A DNA stretch of 58,409 nt from Chlorobiota bacterium (GCA_022616535.1 JAKEEM010000015.1:1-58409), one strand, 5' to 3'. Counted from the first letter of the stretch, positions 44,994 through 53,895 are shown. Notes: a model not told the origin generated them from the letters alone. Numbers and translations: made by a program.

Positions 44994-46967
44994 ATGCTGT
45001 CTGTTTCTAACATAACTGTGCAATTTGTAGCTAAAAGGCTGTTTGAGGATGTATCTTTTATAGTTAATCCACGGGGCAGGATTGGTCTTGTTGGCTCCAA
45101 TGGAACAGGCAAATCAACACTGCTCAAAATCATTAATGGACAGATTGAAGCAGACAAGGGAGAAATTGCCCTGTCAAAGCACACGACGGTTGGATATCTT
45201 CCCCAGGACGGGATTACTTACAGCGGCAAATCGATATACGAAGAGGTTTATTCAGCTATAGGCGATATTGCCGCCTTAAAAGAAGAAATTGATGACGTTA
45301 ATAAAGAACTTGAAAAGCATCCGGATAAAAATTCAGAAGATTACTTAGAGCTTGTTGAAAAACTTGGAGAGCTTCAGCATAAGTTTGAGGACCTGGATGG
45401 ATTCAGAATTAAATCAAATATAGAAAAAATTCTCGAAGGATTGGGGTTTCATTCGGGCGACTTTGACCGCTTAACGGATGAATTTTCGGGCGGGTGGCAG
45501 ATGAGAATAGCTCTTGCAAAGCTGCTTCTCAAAAGTCCTTCGGTTCTGCTTCTTGACGAGCCTACTAACCACCTTGATATCGAATCTCTGCTTTGGGTTG
45601 AGGACTTTCTTAAATCATACGAAGGGGCAGTAATTCTTGTTTCACATGACAGAACATTTCTTGATAACATAACTCTTAAAACTATCGAAATTTATACCGG
45701 CAAAGTTACGTTGTATCAGGGTAATTATTCATTTTATATAGGAGAAAAACAAACAAGAAAAGACCTTCTCTTAAAAAGCTATGAAAACCAGCAGAGATAT
45801 TTAAAACAGCAGACAAGATTCATTGAGCGTTTCAGATATAAGGCATCCAAAGCAAGCAACGTCCAGAGCAGAATTAAGCTGCTCGAAAAAATTGATAAAA
45901 TTGAAATCGAAGACGAAGAATCAGCAATCCATTTCAAATTTCCGCCTGCAACTCACTCCGGAAGGAAAGTATTGGAGCTGAAAAATGTTTCAAAAAGCTA
46001 CGGTGATAATCTTGTGCTCAAAGCAGTTGATTTGGAAATCGAAAGGGGCGAGAAAATCGGATTGGTTGGACCTAACGGAGCGGGAAAATCCACTCTTGCA
46101 AGAATAATTCGCGGAACTGAGGAAATCCAGCAGGGAAAAAGAAAGCTCGGCCATAAAGTCGATTTGGAATACTACTCCCAGCATCAGGCGGATTCATTGG
46201 ACCCGAGTAACACGGTTTTAGGAATTCTTGATTCAGTTGCAGAGGGTGATATAAGAAAACAATTGCGCACGATTTTAGGAAGCTTTTTATTCAAAGGTGA
46301 TGACGTATTTAAATCGGTTTCGGTGCTCTCAGGAGGCGAAAAATCACGCCTTGCTCTTGCAAGAATGCTGCTGAAACCATCAAATTTTTTAATCCTTGAC
46401 GAGCCGACAAATCACCTCGATATGAACTCCAAAAAAGTCTTAATGAATACTCTGAACAATTACGGGGGGACCATTTTAATTATATCTCACGACAGGGAAT
46501 TCCTTGACGGAATCGTTAACAAAATTATCGAAGTGAAAAATAAGAATATAAAAACCTATCTTGGAAACTGCTCATACTACCTGATGAAAAAAAACGAAGA
46601 AAAAGGGGAAGTTCAGCCGGCAAAAACAGTCAATGCAGCAAATGAACCAAGTGTTAATGGAATACTTAAAAAAACAAAAAGGCAAAAGCGTCTTGAAGCA
46701 GAAGCAAGGAACACGTTTTACAGAAAGTCAAAGCCGATAAAAGATAAAATTTCAAAAATTGAAAAAGAGATTAAAGAAAAAGAAAATAAGCTCAAAGAAA
46801 CCGAAAATATAATGGCATCTGAAGATTTTTATAAAAATCCGGATGGTGTGAAAAAGACGAATTCCAATTATAAAGAAATTAAAGAATTACTTAATGAACT
46901 TTACCACCAGTGGATGAAAGAAACCAATAAATTAAACGAACTTGAATCTGAATTATCTAATGCATAA
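44994..46967 (+). CDS. ABC-F family ATPase
   Basis: 657 residues from the ATG at 44994; a TTG three codons upstream (44985) is open. Two ABC domains are present. Domain 1 has Walker A GSNGTGKST, signature FSGGWQMR and LLLDEPTNHLDIES. Domain 2 has VGPNGAGKST, LSGGEKSRLALA and LILDEPTNHLDMNS. They are joined by a linker with YLKQQTRFIERFRYKASKA. A C-terminal coiled coil (about 545-655, rich in Lys and Glu) resembles Uup/YdiF-type members. There is no membrane domain: ABC-F proteins act on the ribosome, resolving stalls or protecting against antibiotics. Which role applies here is not clear. Confidence 0.9.
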   Translation: MLSVSNITVQFVAKRLFEDVSFIVNPRGRIGLVGSNGTGKSTLLKIINGQIEADKGEIALSKHTTVGYLPQDGITYSGKSIYEEVYSAIGDIAALKEEIDDVNKELEKHPDKNSEDYLELVEKLGELQHKFEDLDGFRIKSNIEKILEGLGFHSGDFDRLTDEFSGGWQMRIALAKLLLKSPSVLLLDEPTNHLDIESLLWVEDFLKSYEGAVILVSHDRTFLDNITLKTIEIYTGKVTLYQGNYSFYIGEKQTRKDLLLKSYENQQRYLKQQTRFIERFRYKASKASNVQSRIKLLEKIDKIEIEDEESAIHFKFPPATHSGRKVLELKNVSKSYGDNLVLKAVDLEIERGEKIGLVGPNGAGKSTLARIIRGTEEIQQGKRKLGHKVDLEYYSQHQADSLDPSNTVLGILDSVAEGDIRKQLRTILGSFLFKGDDVFKSVSVLSGGEKSRLALARMLLKPSNFLILDEPTNHLDMNSKKVLMNTLNNYGGTILIISHDREFLDGIVNKIIEVKNKNIKTYLGNCSYYLMKKNEEKGEVQPAKTVNAANEPSVNGILKKTKRQKRLEAEARNTFYRKSKPIKDKISKIEKEIKEKENKLKETENIMASEDFYKNPDGVKKTNSNYKEIKELLNELYHQWMKETNKLNELESELSNA

Positions 46968-47421
46968 TTTCACGCAAAGACGCAAAATCGCAAAGATACC
47001 ATGGATGAAAATGCTTTATCGAAAATAATAGTTGATTGCTGTTACAAATTACATGTTAACCTCGGACCAGGATTACTTGAATCTGTTTACGAGGAGGTCT
47101 TGAGTTTTGAGCTCAGCCGGCATAAATTATCATTCGAAAGGCAAAAGCCTATTCCAGTTATATACGAAGATATAAAATTAGATATCGGATTTAGAGCTGA
47201 CCTTATTGTTGAAAATAAAGTTATTATTGAAATTAAATCAGTTGAAACCTTAGCCCCTGTTCACCACAAGCAATTACTTACCTATTTAAAATTAACAAAC
47301 TTAAAATTAGGTCTGCTTATTAACTTTAATGTTGATTTGATTAAAAACGGAATTAAAAGAATAGTAAATAAACTTTAAGCCGCAAAGTTTTAACTTAGCG
47401 CCTTTGCGTCTTGGCGAGAAA
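46968..47421 (+). mobile_element. GxxExxY cassette with terminal inverted repeats
   Basis: About 454 bases holding one ORF (47001-47378). Left end TTTCACGCAAAGACGCAAAA and following bases (46968-46995). Right end, read from the other side, TTTCTCGCCAAGACGCAAAG (47394-47421). These align over 28 bases with about six mismatches, as inverted repeats. It begins one base after the ABC-F stop codon and ends five bases before the next ATG. The repeats and the single nuclease-like ORF suggest a small mobile or formerly mobile unit. No target duplication was seen. Confidence 0.6.
47001..47378 (+). CDS. GxxExxY protein (PD-(D/E)xK nuclease-like)
   Basis: 125 residues, the usual size of the family. The name motif is visible as GPGLLESVYEEVL (about 19-31). 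A PD-(D/E)xK-like core follows: RADLIVENKVIIEIKSVE (Asp, then Glu-x-Lys at about 63-78), then HHKQLLTYLKLTNLKLGLLINF. The family has no settled function. The nuclease-like core is an inference from pattern. The gene is the only occupant of a cassette bounded by inverted repeats (46968-47421). Confidence 0.85.
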   Translation: MDENALSKIIVDCCYKLHVNLGPGLLESVYEEVLSFELSRHKLSFERQKPIPVIYEDIKLDIGFRADLIVENKVIIEIKSVETLAPVHHKQLLTYLKLTNLKLGLLINFNVDLIKNGIKRIVNKL

Positions 47422-47425
47422 TATT

Positions 47426-48280
47426 ATGAAAATAGGAAATTACAAAATCTATGCAATACAAACAGGACTTTTCAAACTCGACGGCGGGGCAATGTTCGGT
47501 GTTGTGCCTAAACCGCTTTGGTCGAGAACAAATCCGCCCGACGGCAGAAACCGAATCAATATGTGCATGCGCTCACTTCTGCTCGTTTCGGATAAAAAGA
47601 AAATAATAATCGATAACGGTGTCGGTTATAAGCTCAGCAGTAAGCTTAACGATATATACGGAGTTGACCACACTAAGTTTACGCTTGAGGGTGAGCTTGC
47701 AAAGCTCGGCTATAACACGGGTGACGTTACAGATGTAATTATCACTCACCTGCATTTTGACCATGCGGGCGGTTCTACAAAAATCGACGAAGAGGGCAAG
47801 CTTCAGCTGATGTTCCCGAATGCAACATATTTTGTACAGAAAAAACACTGGGAGTGGTCGCAAAACCCAAGCGAACGCGATAAGGCAAGCTTTTTCCCGG
47901 AGAATTTTAATCCGATAAAAGAACAGGGACACTTAAAGCTTTTGGACGGCGATACAAAATTCGACGAGTATATAAACCTCTACGTTGTAAACGGACACAC
48001 TCCCGCAATGCAGCTTGTAACCGTAAAAGATGCCGATACAATTCTTTTATACACAGCGGATTTATTCCCCACCACTACCCACATTTCACCGCCGTATATT
48101 ATGGGTTATGATTTGTTTCCCCTAACTACACTTGACGAAAAGAAAAAATTTTTACCGGTGATAGCCAAGGAAAACTGGCTTTTATTTTTCGAGCATGATG
48201 CATTTACTGAAACCTGCAGAATCCAGCAAAATGAAAAGGGTTTTACTGTTATTGACAAAATGGAATTAAAAAACAGATAA
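47426..48280 (+). CDS. MBL-fold metallo-hydrolase
   Basis: 284 residues from the ATG at 47426; a TTG five codons upstream falls inside the neighbouring inverted repeat and is less likely. The metal-binding motif HLHFDHAGG (about 112-120) is the HxHxDH signature. Later ligands are His in VNGHTPAM, Asp in LYTADLFPTT and His in FFEHDAFTE. This is a metallo-beta-lactamase-fold hydrolase, probably cytoplasmic since no signal peptide is visible. Reaction unknown; lactonases and quorum-quenching enzymes share this layout (NGHTPAM), among others. Confidence 0.8.
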   Translation: MKIGNYKIYAIQTGLFKLDGGAMFGVVPKPLWSRTNPPDGRNRINMCMRSLLLVSDKKKIIIDNGVGYKLSSKLNDIYGVDHTKFTLEGELAKLGYNTGDVTDVIITHLHFDHAGGSTKIDEEGKLQLMFPNATYFVQKKHWEWSQNPSERDKASFFPENFNPIKEQGHLKLLDGDTKFDEYINLYVVNGHTPAMQLVTVKDADTILLYTADLFPTTTHISPPYIMGYDLFPLTTLDEKKKFLPVIAKENWLLFFEHDAFTETCRIQQNEKGFTVIDKMELKNR

Positions 48281-48315
48281 AATGTTATTATATTGTAACA
48301 ATAAAATTTTATTAT

Positions 48316-48555
48316 ATGACAACTGAAGAATTAAAATCAGAAATTCAAAACGATATTGACAAAATTCAGGATGCTGAATTATTAGAAGTATTAAAGATTT
48401 TTATTGAAACACATATTTTGAATCCAAGTGAACCTAAGCTTTCTGATTGGCAATTGAAACGGATTGAAGAAAGCAGAAAGCAAATCAAGGAAGGGAAATT
48501 TTACACGGATGAAGAAGCAAACAGATTGACAGATGAATGGCTCGATGGAAAATAA
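48316..48555 (+). CDS. Type II antitoxin candidate
   Basis: 79 residues, acidic and helical. The N-terminal half (TTEELKSEIQNDIDKIQDAELLEVLKIFIE) may dimerise. The C-terminal half (LKRIEESRKQIKEGKFYTDEEANRL) looks like the toxin-wrapping tail of short Bacteroidota antitoxins. It overlaps the toxin gene by 19 bases, which is usual for co-translated pairs. Confidence 0.7.
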   Translation: MTTEELKSEIQNDIDKIQDAELLEVLKIFIETHILNPSEPKLSDWQLKRIEESRKQIKEGKFYTDEEANRLTDEWLDGK

Positions 48556-48845
48556 AGTGGTCCGCAAACTCCCTTGAAGAAAAGCTTTCTATAATGGAGT
48601 TCTGGTATAGAAAAAATGGGAATTCAAGTTATGCCCGTAAATTAGATGCTGAAATAAGACAAATTGTGTCACACTTAAGAAATTTTGATAAATTAGGGAA
48701 AAAATTTAAAAATGAAAATCTGAGATATATTTTTAAGGGAGATTTCTCAATCTATTATGAAATCTCTGATGAATATGTAGAAATCCTTCACATTTGGGAT
48801 AACAGGCAGAACCCGGATAGCTTACCTTTACTAACCAATGAATAA
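48537..48845 (+). CDS. RelE/ParE-family toxin
   Basis: 102 residues. The RelE/ParE fold is recognisable from IKWSANSLEEKLSIMEFWYRKNG, the central FDKLGKKFKNENLRYIFKGDFSIYYEI and the closing YVEILHIWDNRQNPDSL, which ends in an IxxIxxxR-like strand. Members either cut mRNA at the ribosome or inhibit gyrase; the sequence alone does not decide. It is paired with the preceding antitoxin gene, and its end overlaps the Rieske gene by eight bases. Confidence 0.8.
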   Translation: MARWKIKWSANSLEEKLSIMEFWYRKNGNSSYARKLDAEIRQIVSHLRNFDKLGKKFKNENLRYIFKGDFSIYYEISDEYVEILHIWDNRQNPDSLPLLTNE

Positions 48846-49188
48846 CTATTTCAAAATTTGCAAAGTATCCGACCTGACCAACAAACGGGGCAGAAAGTTT
48901 ACAATCGATGAGGATACGGATATTGCAGTATTCAAAGTAGAAGGCAAAATTTACGCTGTTTCCAATGTTTGTCCGCACAACCATTCGGAGGTGATGTATG
49001 ACGGATACATTGATGAAGACCTATTCCTCGCCTGTCCCATACACGGCTGGCAGTTCCACTTGGAGACGGGGGAAGTCCCCCCTGAATGCAAAGGGTTATC
49101 CGCAACACTTGAAACTTACGATGTTAAAATTGAAAACGACGAGGTGTGGGTCGAAGTAAAAGAAAAGAGAAAAAAATGGTTTTGGTGA
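48838..49188 (+). CDS. Rieske 2Fe-2S ferredoxin
   Basis: 116 residues, a single Rieske domain. The cluster ligands are visible as CPHNH (C-x-H) near residue 43 and CPIHGW (C-x2-H) near 62, separated by about 17 residues. The loop GEVPPECKGLSATLETYDVKIENDEVWV ends the fold. It is like NirD-type or dioxygenase-type small ferredoxins. No oxygenase or reductase gene lies beside it. Its ATG overlaps the toxin gene, although the two products are unrelated in role. Confidence 0.85.
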   Translation: MNNYFKICKVSDLTNKRGRKFTIDEDTDIAVFKVEGKIYAVSNVCPHNHSEVMYDGYIDEDLFLACPIHGWQFHLETGEVPPECKGLSATLETYDVKIENDEVWVEVKEKRKKWFW

Positions 49189-49216
49189 AAACAAATAGTA
49201 AATATCAAATAACAAA

Positions 49217-50713
49217 TTACTTTAATACTATCATCTTTTTAACTTCGTTATAACTGCCCGCTCTTAAGCTGTAAAAATAAACTCCCGATGAGAACCTCGA
49301 AGCGTCGAATTTTACTTCATAACTGCCGGGTGATAACTCCTGATTTACAAGAGTTTCAATTTCCTGACCCGAAACATTATATACTTTCATTTGTACGGGT
49401 CGCATATATGCGACCCCTACGGGTATATCAAAACTTATACGTGTTGTTGGATTAAAAGGGTTGGGATAATTTTGATATAATTTAAACTGCTGCGGAATTG
49501 ATGTACCGATAACATTAATTCCAACCAGATTCTGCATTCTTGCCTTGTAAAGCTTGCCTGTATATCCGCCTCCTCCTCCCGTTGAGCCGACACACCAAAT
49601 GTCCATCGAATCTGCAGAAACAGCTTTATAATCAAGCGAAAACATTTCGGCGGATGTACTTATATCGAGGTTCCAATTTAAACCGCCGTTTGAAGTGCTG
49701 TAAATTCCCCCCGCTTCCTGAAAAAGATTGCCTCCCACAGCAAACCCTGTATTTTGATTGAAAAATTTTACCGCACGTATTGGATACGGAAAAACCATCT
49801 GGCGCGGACCCCACGAAATCCCTCCGTCTGTTGTTTTGTGAGTCCACCCTGACACAGGATTGCTGATTTGTCCTCCTCCCGTCCAGCCGAATAAAATATT
49901 ATTGTCAAGAAAATCCACTCCCCCGTCGAAGACATTATCCGCAGAAGGTCCGCTTACCCAGCTTACGCCGAAATTAGTGCTTGTCGCAAAATGAATTCCC
50001 GTGGCGTAGACCCTTCCGCTTGGCATCGCATCAATGTTTCCCGCAATCCATGCTCCGTCTGTGTTAATCACGGAAAAGCTCCATGAAGAAGTATCCTTGC
50101 CTCCCGTTGTTGTTGTAAAGCATGCACCTGAAAGTGCATTAAATACAATCCCCCTGAGCGATGTGAAGAAATGAACTTTGTCAAGCCACCCTACCCCGCT
50201 TCCCTGTCTCCTTAAAATAATATCCTGCGTCCAAGTTACACCTCCGTTAAGTGTCCACCTTACAACACCTGAGTTAATCGGTCCCTGATTATTAAAACCG
50301 GAAATTATCACAGTATCTTCAGATATGGCATCAACACCGTACCAATAGTAAGGAAAACCCAAATTCATCACCGATACCCAGTTATCGCCTCCGTTTGTAG
50401 TTTTGTAAACCCCTCCAAGCTCAGTTACAATGTAACCTACCTGAGTGTTCACAAAAGAAACATCTTTAAACACTCTGTTTGGAGCCGTAAACTTTAATAT
50501 CCAGTTGAAAGGAAGTAAATCGGTTTGATTTTCATTGGGCTGTTTAATATTTTGCGAAAACGAGCCGGGATATAAATGCGGAATCTTTGAAACCATTCCG
50601 TTTGAACTTAACACCTCAACAATATTTACACTCCCAAATTTACTAACTGAAATGGATTGAGGAAAAATGTTTAAAGTGCCGAAACAAATTAAAATTATTA
50701 TATTTTTTAACAC
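49217..50713 (-). CDS. YCF48-like T9SS-exported protein
   Basis: 498 residues. The signal peptide (IIILICFGTLNIFPQS) is followed by a region with VYKTTNGGDNW, THKTTDGGISW and IYSTSNGGLNW turns and GYIV/GFAVGG strands, a YCF48-like propeller. The T9SS sorting domain (about 415-498) ends KKMIVLK. Turn 1 (VGVAYMRPV) is encoded by the palindrome at 49393-49420. It is the third gene of a minus-strand group with the permease and PIG-L genes, 30 bases after the permease. Confidence 0.85.
   Translation of the reverse strand: MLKNIIILICFGTLNIFPQSISVSKFGSVNIVEVLSSNGMVSKIPHLYPGSFSQNIKQPNENQTDLLPFNWILKFTAPNRVFKDVSFVNTQVGYIVTELGGVYKTTNGGDNWVSVMNLGFPYYWYGVDAISEDTVIISGFNNQGPINSGVVRWTLNGGVTWTQDIILRRQGSGVGWLDKVHFFTSLRGIVFNALSGACFTTTTGGKDTSSWSFSVINTDGAWIAGNIDAMPSGRVYATGIHFATSTNFGVSWVSGPSADNVFDGGVDFLDNNILFGWTGGGQISNPVSGWTHKTTDGGISWGPRQMVFPYPIRAVKFFNQNTGFAVGGNLFQEAGGIYSTSNGGLNWNLDISTSAEMFSLDYKAVSADSMDIWCVGSTGGGGGYTGKLYKARMQNLVGINVIGTSIPQQFKLYQNYPNPFNPTTRISFDIPVGVAYMRPVQMKVYNVSGQEIETLVNQELSPGSYEVKFDASRFSSGVYFYSLRAGSYNEVKKMIVLK
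49393..49420. repeat. In-frame palindromic insertion, sorting-domain turn 1
   Basis: GGGTCGCATATATGCGACCC is a perfect palindrome of 20 bases with a GTAGGG end (minus strand). It encodes VGVAYMRPV between FDIP and QMKVYN. Confidence 0.8.
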
Positions 50714-50730
50714 TTTAATAATTTAATTGA

Positions 50731-50763
50731 TAATTCTTAATTCTTAATTCTTAATTCTTAATT
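50731..50763. repeat. 7-bp tandem repeat overlapping a stop codon
   Basis: Four head-to-tail copies of TAATTCT plus a partial one. The array spans the last codons and the stop (50744-50746) of the permease gene. Because seven is not a multiple of three, a copy-number change would alter its C-terminus. Confidence 0.75.
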
Positions 50764-52204
50764 TAACAAAAGGCCATTGTTTTTTTCTCCACGCCCGCCA
50801 GAAATACAGAATAGTGCCGACAACCAAAAGCACAAGCGCGTATTTAATTTCCTTCTGGAAATTCTGCCTTGAAAATAAAACATAAACGAAACCAATAAAA
50901 GCCAAAACCGCAGGCAGCGGATAAAGCCACATTTTAAAGGGTCTGGCTATGTGCGGATGTTTTATGCGAAAATAAACAACACCTATTGTCTGCGCAAGGA
51001 ACTGCACTATCAGGCGGATAACCACAAGCGCAGCGATAATATCCTTAAGCCGGAGAAAACAAAATGCTATGGCAACAAGTCCGAGCACGATTAACGAAAC
51101 ATAGGGAAACTTATGCTTAGGGTGAACTTTAGAAAATACCTTAAAATAATCACCCTGCACAGCGGCTGCGTAAGGAACGCGCGAGTAACCCATAAGCAGT
51201 GAAAACACCGATGCAAATGCAGTCCACACAATCAGCAGAGTAACAAGATTCCCTGCCCAGCTTCCGTAAATCTTCTGCATAAATACCGATACTATGTATT
51301 TCCGAGCATCGCTTCCGGCGGTTTCGCTGACCTCTCTCCACGGAAGAACGCCGAGTATGCTGATGTTCATTACAATGTAAAGTCCAGCAACGGCAAGTAT
51401 TGAATAAATTATAGCTCGTGGAATGTTCCTTGTCGGATTTTCAACTTCCCCGCCGAAAAAGTTTACATTGTAATATCCCCAGTAGTCATAAAGAGCAATA
51501 AGCATAGCTGAGCCGAGCCCGAGAAAAAAACCTGATTCAAAGCTAAATGCGTTAGGGGGGAAATCAAATGCCAATTGGGGGTTAAAGTTAAACACACCGG
51601 ATACAATTATCCAAATAACGGTAAGAATTACCCCGCCCCACAGCAATTGAGAAAAACGACTTATGATTGTAACTTTCCTGTAAAGCAAAAATACGGCAAG
51701 CAGCACCGTTCCGATTGCAACAAAGGTTCCGTTTGCAGCGGTGACGCTTGCTTCAAGAGAGCCGAGAATTGGTAGCGGAATATTAATGTCATAATTGAAG
51801 TATGTATTATTTAAGGCAGGAAAAATGTAACTTGAATACATTGCAAGTCCCACGCACCCCGAAGCCATTGAAAGCGGCGCGCTGAAAGTCAGCTGAAAAA
51901 TAAACAGAAACGAAACCAGCTTGCCGAAGCTGTCTTTTCCGTAGATTTCCCTTAAATAATTATAGGAGCCCCCTGCATGAGGCATTGCCGCGCCAAGCTC
52001 AGCCCATACGAGCCCGTCGCAAAGGCAAATTAACGCGCCAATTACCCAGCCAATCATCGCCTGCGGTCCCCCCATTGCGGCAATGATTAAAGGTATGGTA
52101 ATAAAAGGACCGACGCCAATCATATCTATCATATTCAGCGCCGTCGCTCCTTTTAGCGATACACCGCGTATTAACTGTTTATCGGCTTTGTTATCGGTGA
52201 GCAA
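50744..52204 (-). CDS. APC-family amino-acid permease
   Basis: 486 residues from a TTG, the only start that keeps the conserved N-terminus. The APC opening LKGATALNMIDMIGVGPFITIPLI (helix 1, with the GxG-like substrate-binding break) and GLVWAELGAAMPHAGGSYNYLRE (helix 2 and the loop after it) are clear. About 12 helices are predicted. It imports or exchanges amino acids across the inner membrane; the substrate is not evident. It starts 15 bases after the PIG-L gene and may be co-transcribed. The C-terminus is made from a tandem heptamer. Confidence 0.85.
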   Translation of the reverse strand: MLTDNKADKQLIRGVSLKGATALNMIDMIGVGPFITIPLIIAAMGGPQAMIGWVIGALICLCDGLVWAELGAAMPHAGGSYNYLREIYGKDSFGKLVSFLFIFQLTFSAPLSMASGCVGLAMYSSYIFPALNNTYFNYDINIPLPILGSLEASVTAANGTFVAIGTVLLAVFLLYRKVTIISRFSQLLWGGVILTVIWIIVSGVFNFNPQLAFDFPPNAFSFESGFFLGLGSAMLIALYDYWGYYNVNFFGGEVENPTRNIPRAIIYSILAVAGLYIVMNISILGVLPWREVSETAGSDARKYIVSVFMQKIYGSWAGNLVTLLIVWTAFASVFSLLMGYSRVPYAAAVQGDYFKVFSKVHPKHKFPYVSLIVLGLVAIAFCFLRLKDIIAALVVIRLIVQFLAQTIGVVYFRIKHPHIARPFKMWLYPLPAVLAFIGFVYVLFSRQNFQKEIKYALVLLVVGTILYFWRAWRKKQWPFVKLRIKN

Positions 52205-52219
52205 AATTAATCGCTATTT

Positions 52220-53809
52220 TTACCTGCTTTGATTAGGATCAAGAGATCTCGTTGAGATCATATTCATAAAAAGCTTCAGTGCACCCTCATTAAAAACTCT
52301 TAGCTGCCTGTATAAAGCTAGGGAACAATAAATATACGTACCACTTCCACACACTGCGTATAGAAGAGAGGTTGATGGAACTGGGTCGTTTTCATCATTC
52401 ATTGATAAAAGTTTATGATATTTCGAAGAAGTCTTTAATGTGTCATCCGAAGGAAGGTAAACGCTTCTTTCCTGCACCCAGCCATCCCAATCACTTTCAT
52501 AAATTACATTTGGAGACCTAAAAAGCCTGAGATAAGGTTCTAGCACTTTTACTTCTGTATCTTCTTCGGTAACTCTTTCATTTGTTAAATAAATCGGGAA
52601 TGGCCCAAAATTAAAACCATTCCAATCCTGCGGCTTATTATAGAATACTATAAGATTCCCTCCATCTTCAACGTATTTTAATAATTTTTCATTGAACTTC
52701 ACTACATCAGGTCGGTAAAAATAAGCGCGTAAATCTAAAATTATTGTTTGATATATGAGACTGCTTAATTCTCCTTTCTCAACATCAAACGGTGTTACCA
52801 CACTATAACCTACGTGAAAAGCATTTAGAATTCGTACCAATGTATTATCGTAAGTACTAACAAGTCCTACTGCCCATGTTGTATGTTTAACAGACTTCAA
52901 TATCCTCAAACTGTCTTCGGGGTTTACTTTGTAATATGAGTAAATCGTTGGATAAGATTTCAACTCAAAATTAACTGATTTTTCAATAGGTTCTAATCCT
53001 TCAAATAAGTCACTGCCTTCAACAGGATACATTTTATCACTTCTAACCAGCTCGTAGCGTCTTTGGTTTGCTACTTCCGGTATGTTCTCCCAATCAAGTT
53101 TATCCATACCTTGTGTTCTGTGTTTTGAAAGAGCATCTATGGCTATCTGTTTGATTGTTTTCCCTGATAAGTCTTTTTGATAAACATCAATAGAAAATAA
53201 TCCGTCTGTTCGGGTTGTATCATATACACGGAAATACAGTTTTTTAATCTGCCACGGTTCAACTCCGTCTACCAGCTGCTCAGGATGATAATTCGGGTCA
53301 GAAGCTTTTTCAAACGCATTGTAAATTGTTATCCCGCAGACCTGGTGGTGCCCGTGCTGCCTTTTGGGCTTGGTTGTAATAGTATCGTGGTTAGTTATAA
53401 CCACATCGGGTCTTATTAACCTAATCATATAAACAATTCTTTCTAAAATGGAGTCCCCCCCGCCCCAGAACCTAAATGTTTCCTTAGCGGTCTTTGAGTA
53501 GCCAAAATCCAAAAACCCAAGAAAATAAGCTTTTGAGCCCTGAATTTCTGCGGCCTCGTAGCACTCCCGTTCACGGAGCTTACCAAGCTCGTCGTAAAGC
53601 TCAGGTCCCGTTTCGTTTTGTCCGCCCTCTCCCCTTGTGTAAAATATCGTATAAGCGTTGTATTCTTTTATTCGTGAATAATACGCAAGTGTCGCGCCGT
53701 CTTCGTCATCGGGATGAGCGGCAATGCAAAGGATAGTAAAATTAGAATTTTGAGAGAAGACGCTTAAAGAGATGAAAACAAACAGCAGAGGTAAAAATTT
53801 TTTCACCAT
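52220..53809 (-). CDS. Secreted PIG-L/LmbE-family deacetylase
   Basis: 529 residues from the ATG at 53809; a TTG three codons upstream is open, but GGAAG lies between. Signal peptide MVKKFLPLLFVFISLSVFSQ. The catalytic motif is AHPDDEDGATL (about 29-39) with a later zinc ligand in RQHGHHQV (about 150-157). The family removes acetyl groups from N-acetyl-sugar-type substrates using zinc. The C-terminal half (about 290-525) is a separate region, perhaps a glutamine-amidotransferase-like or flavodoxin-like fold (LIVFYNKPQDWN). No sorting domain is present, so it should stay in the periplasm. Confidence 0.85.
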   Translation of the reverse strand: MVKKFLPLLFVFISLSVFSQNSNFTILCIAAHPDDEDGATLAYYSRIKEYNAYTIFYTRGEGGQNETGPELYDELGKLRERECYEAAEIQGSKAYFLGFLDFGYSKTAKETFRFWGGGDSILERIVYMIRLIRPDVVITNHDTITTKPKRQHGHHQVCGITIYNAFEKASDPNYHPEQLVDGVEPWQIKKLYFRVYDTTRTDGLFSIDVYQKDLSGKTIKQIAIDALSKHRTQGMDKLDWENIPEVANQRRYELVRSDKMYPVEGSDLFEGLEPIEKSVNFELKSYPTIYSYYKVNPEDSLRILKSVKHTTWAVGLVSTYDNTLVRILNAFHVGYSVVTPFDVEKGELSSLIYQTIILDLRAYFYRPDVVKFNEKLLKYVEDGGNLIVFYNKPQDWNGFNFGPFPIYLTNERVTEEDTEVKVLEPYLRLFRSPNVIYESDWDGWVQERSVYLPSDDTLKTSSKYHKLLSMNDENDPVPSTSLLYAVCGSGTYIYCSLALYRQLRVFNEGALKLFMNMISTRSLDPNQSR

Positions 53810-53846
53810 ATCTTCCAAAGATAATTATAAAAATGTAAATAAAACA

Positions 53847-53870
53847 GAAAAAGGGAGCATTTGCTCCCTT
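53847..53870 (-). terminator. Rho-independent terminator
   Basis: The stem AAGGGAGC (53851-53858) pairs with GCTCCCTT (53863-53870) around ATTT. On the minus strand a T run follows. It is downstream of the 53896-56327 gene. Confidence 0.8.
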
Positions 53871-53895
53871 TATAACTTTTTAAAAAAATGAATGA

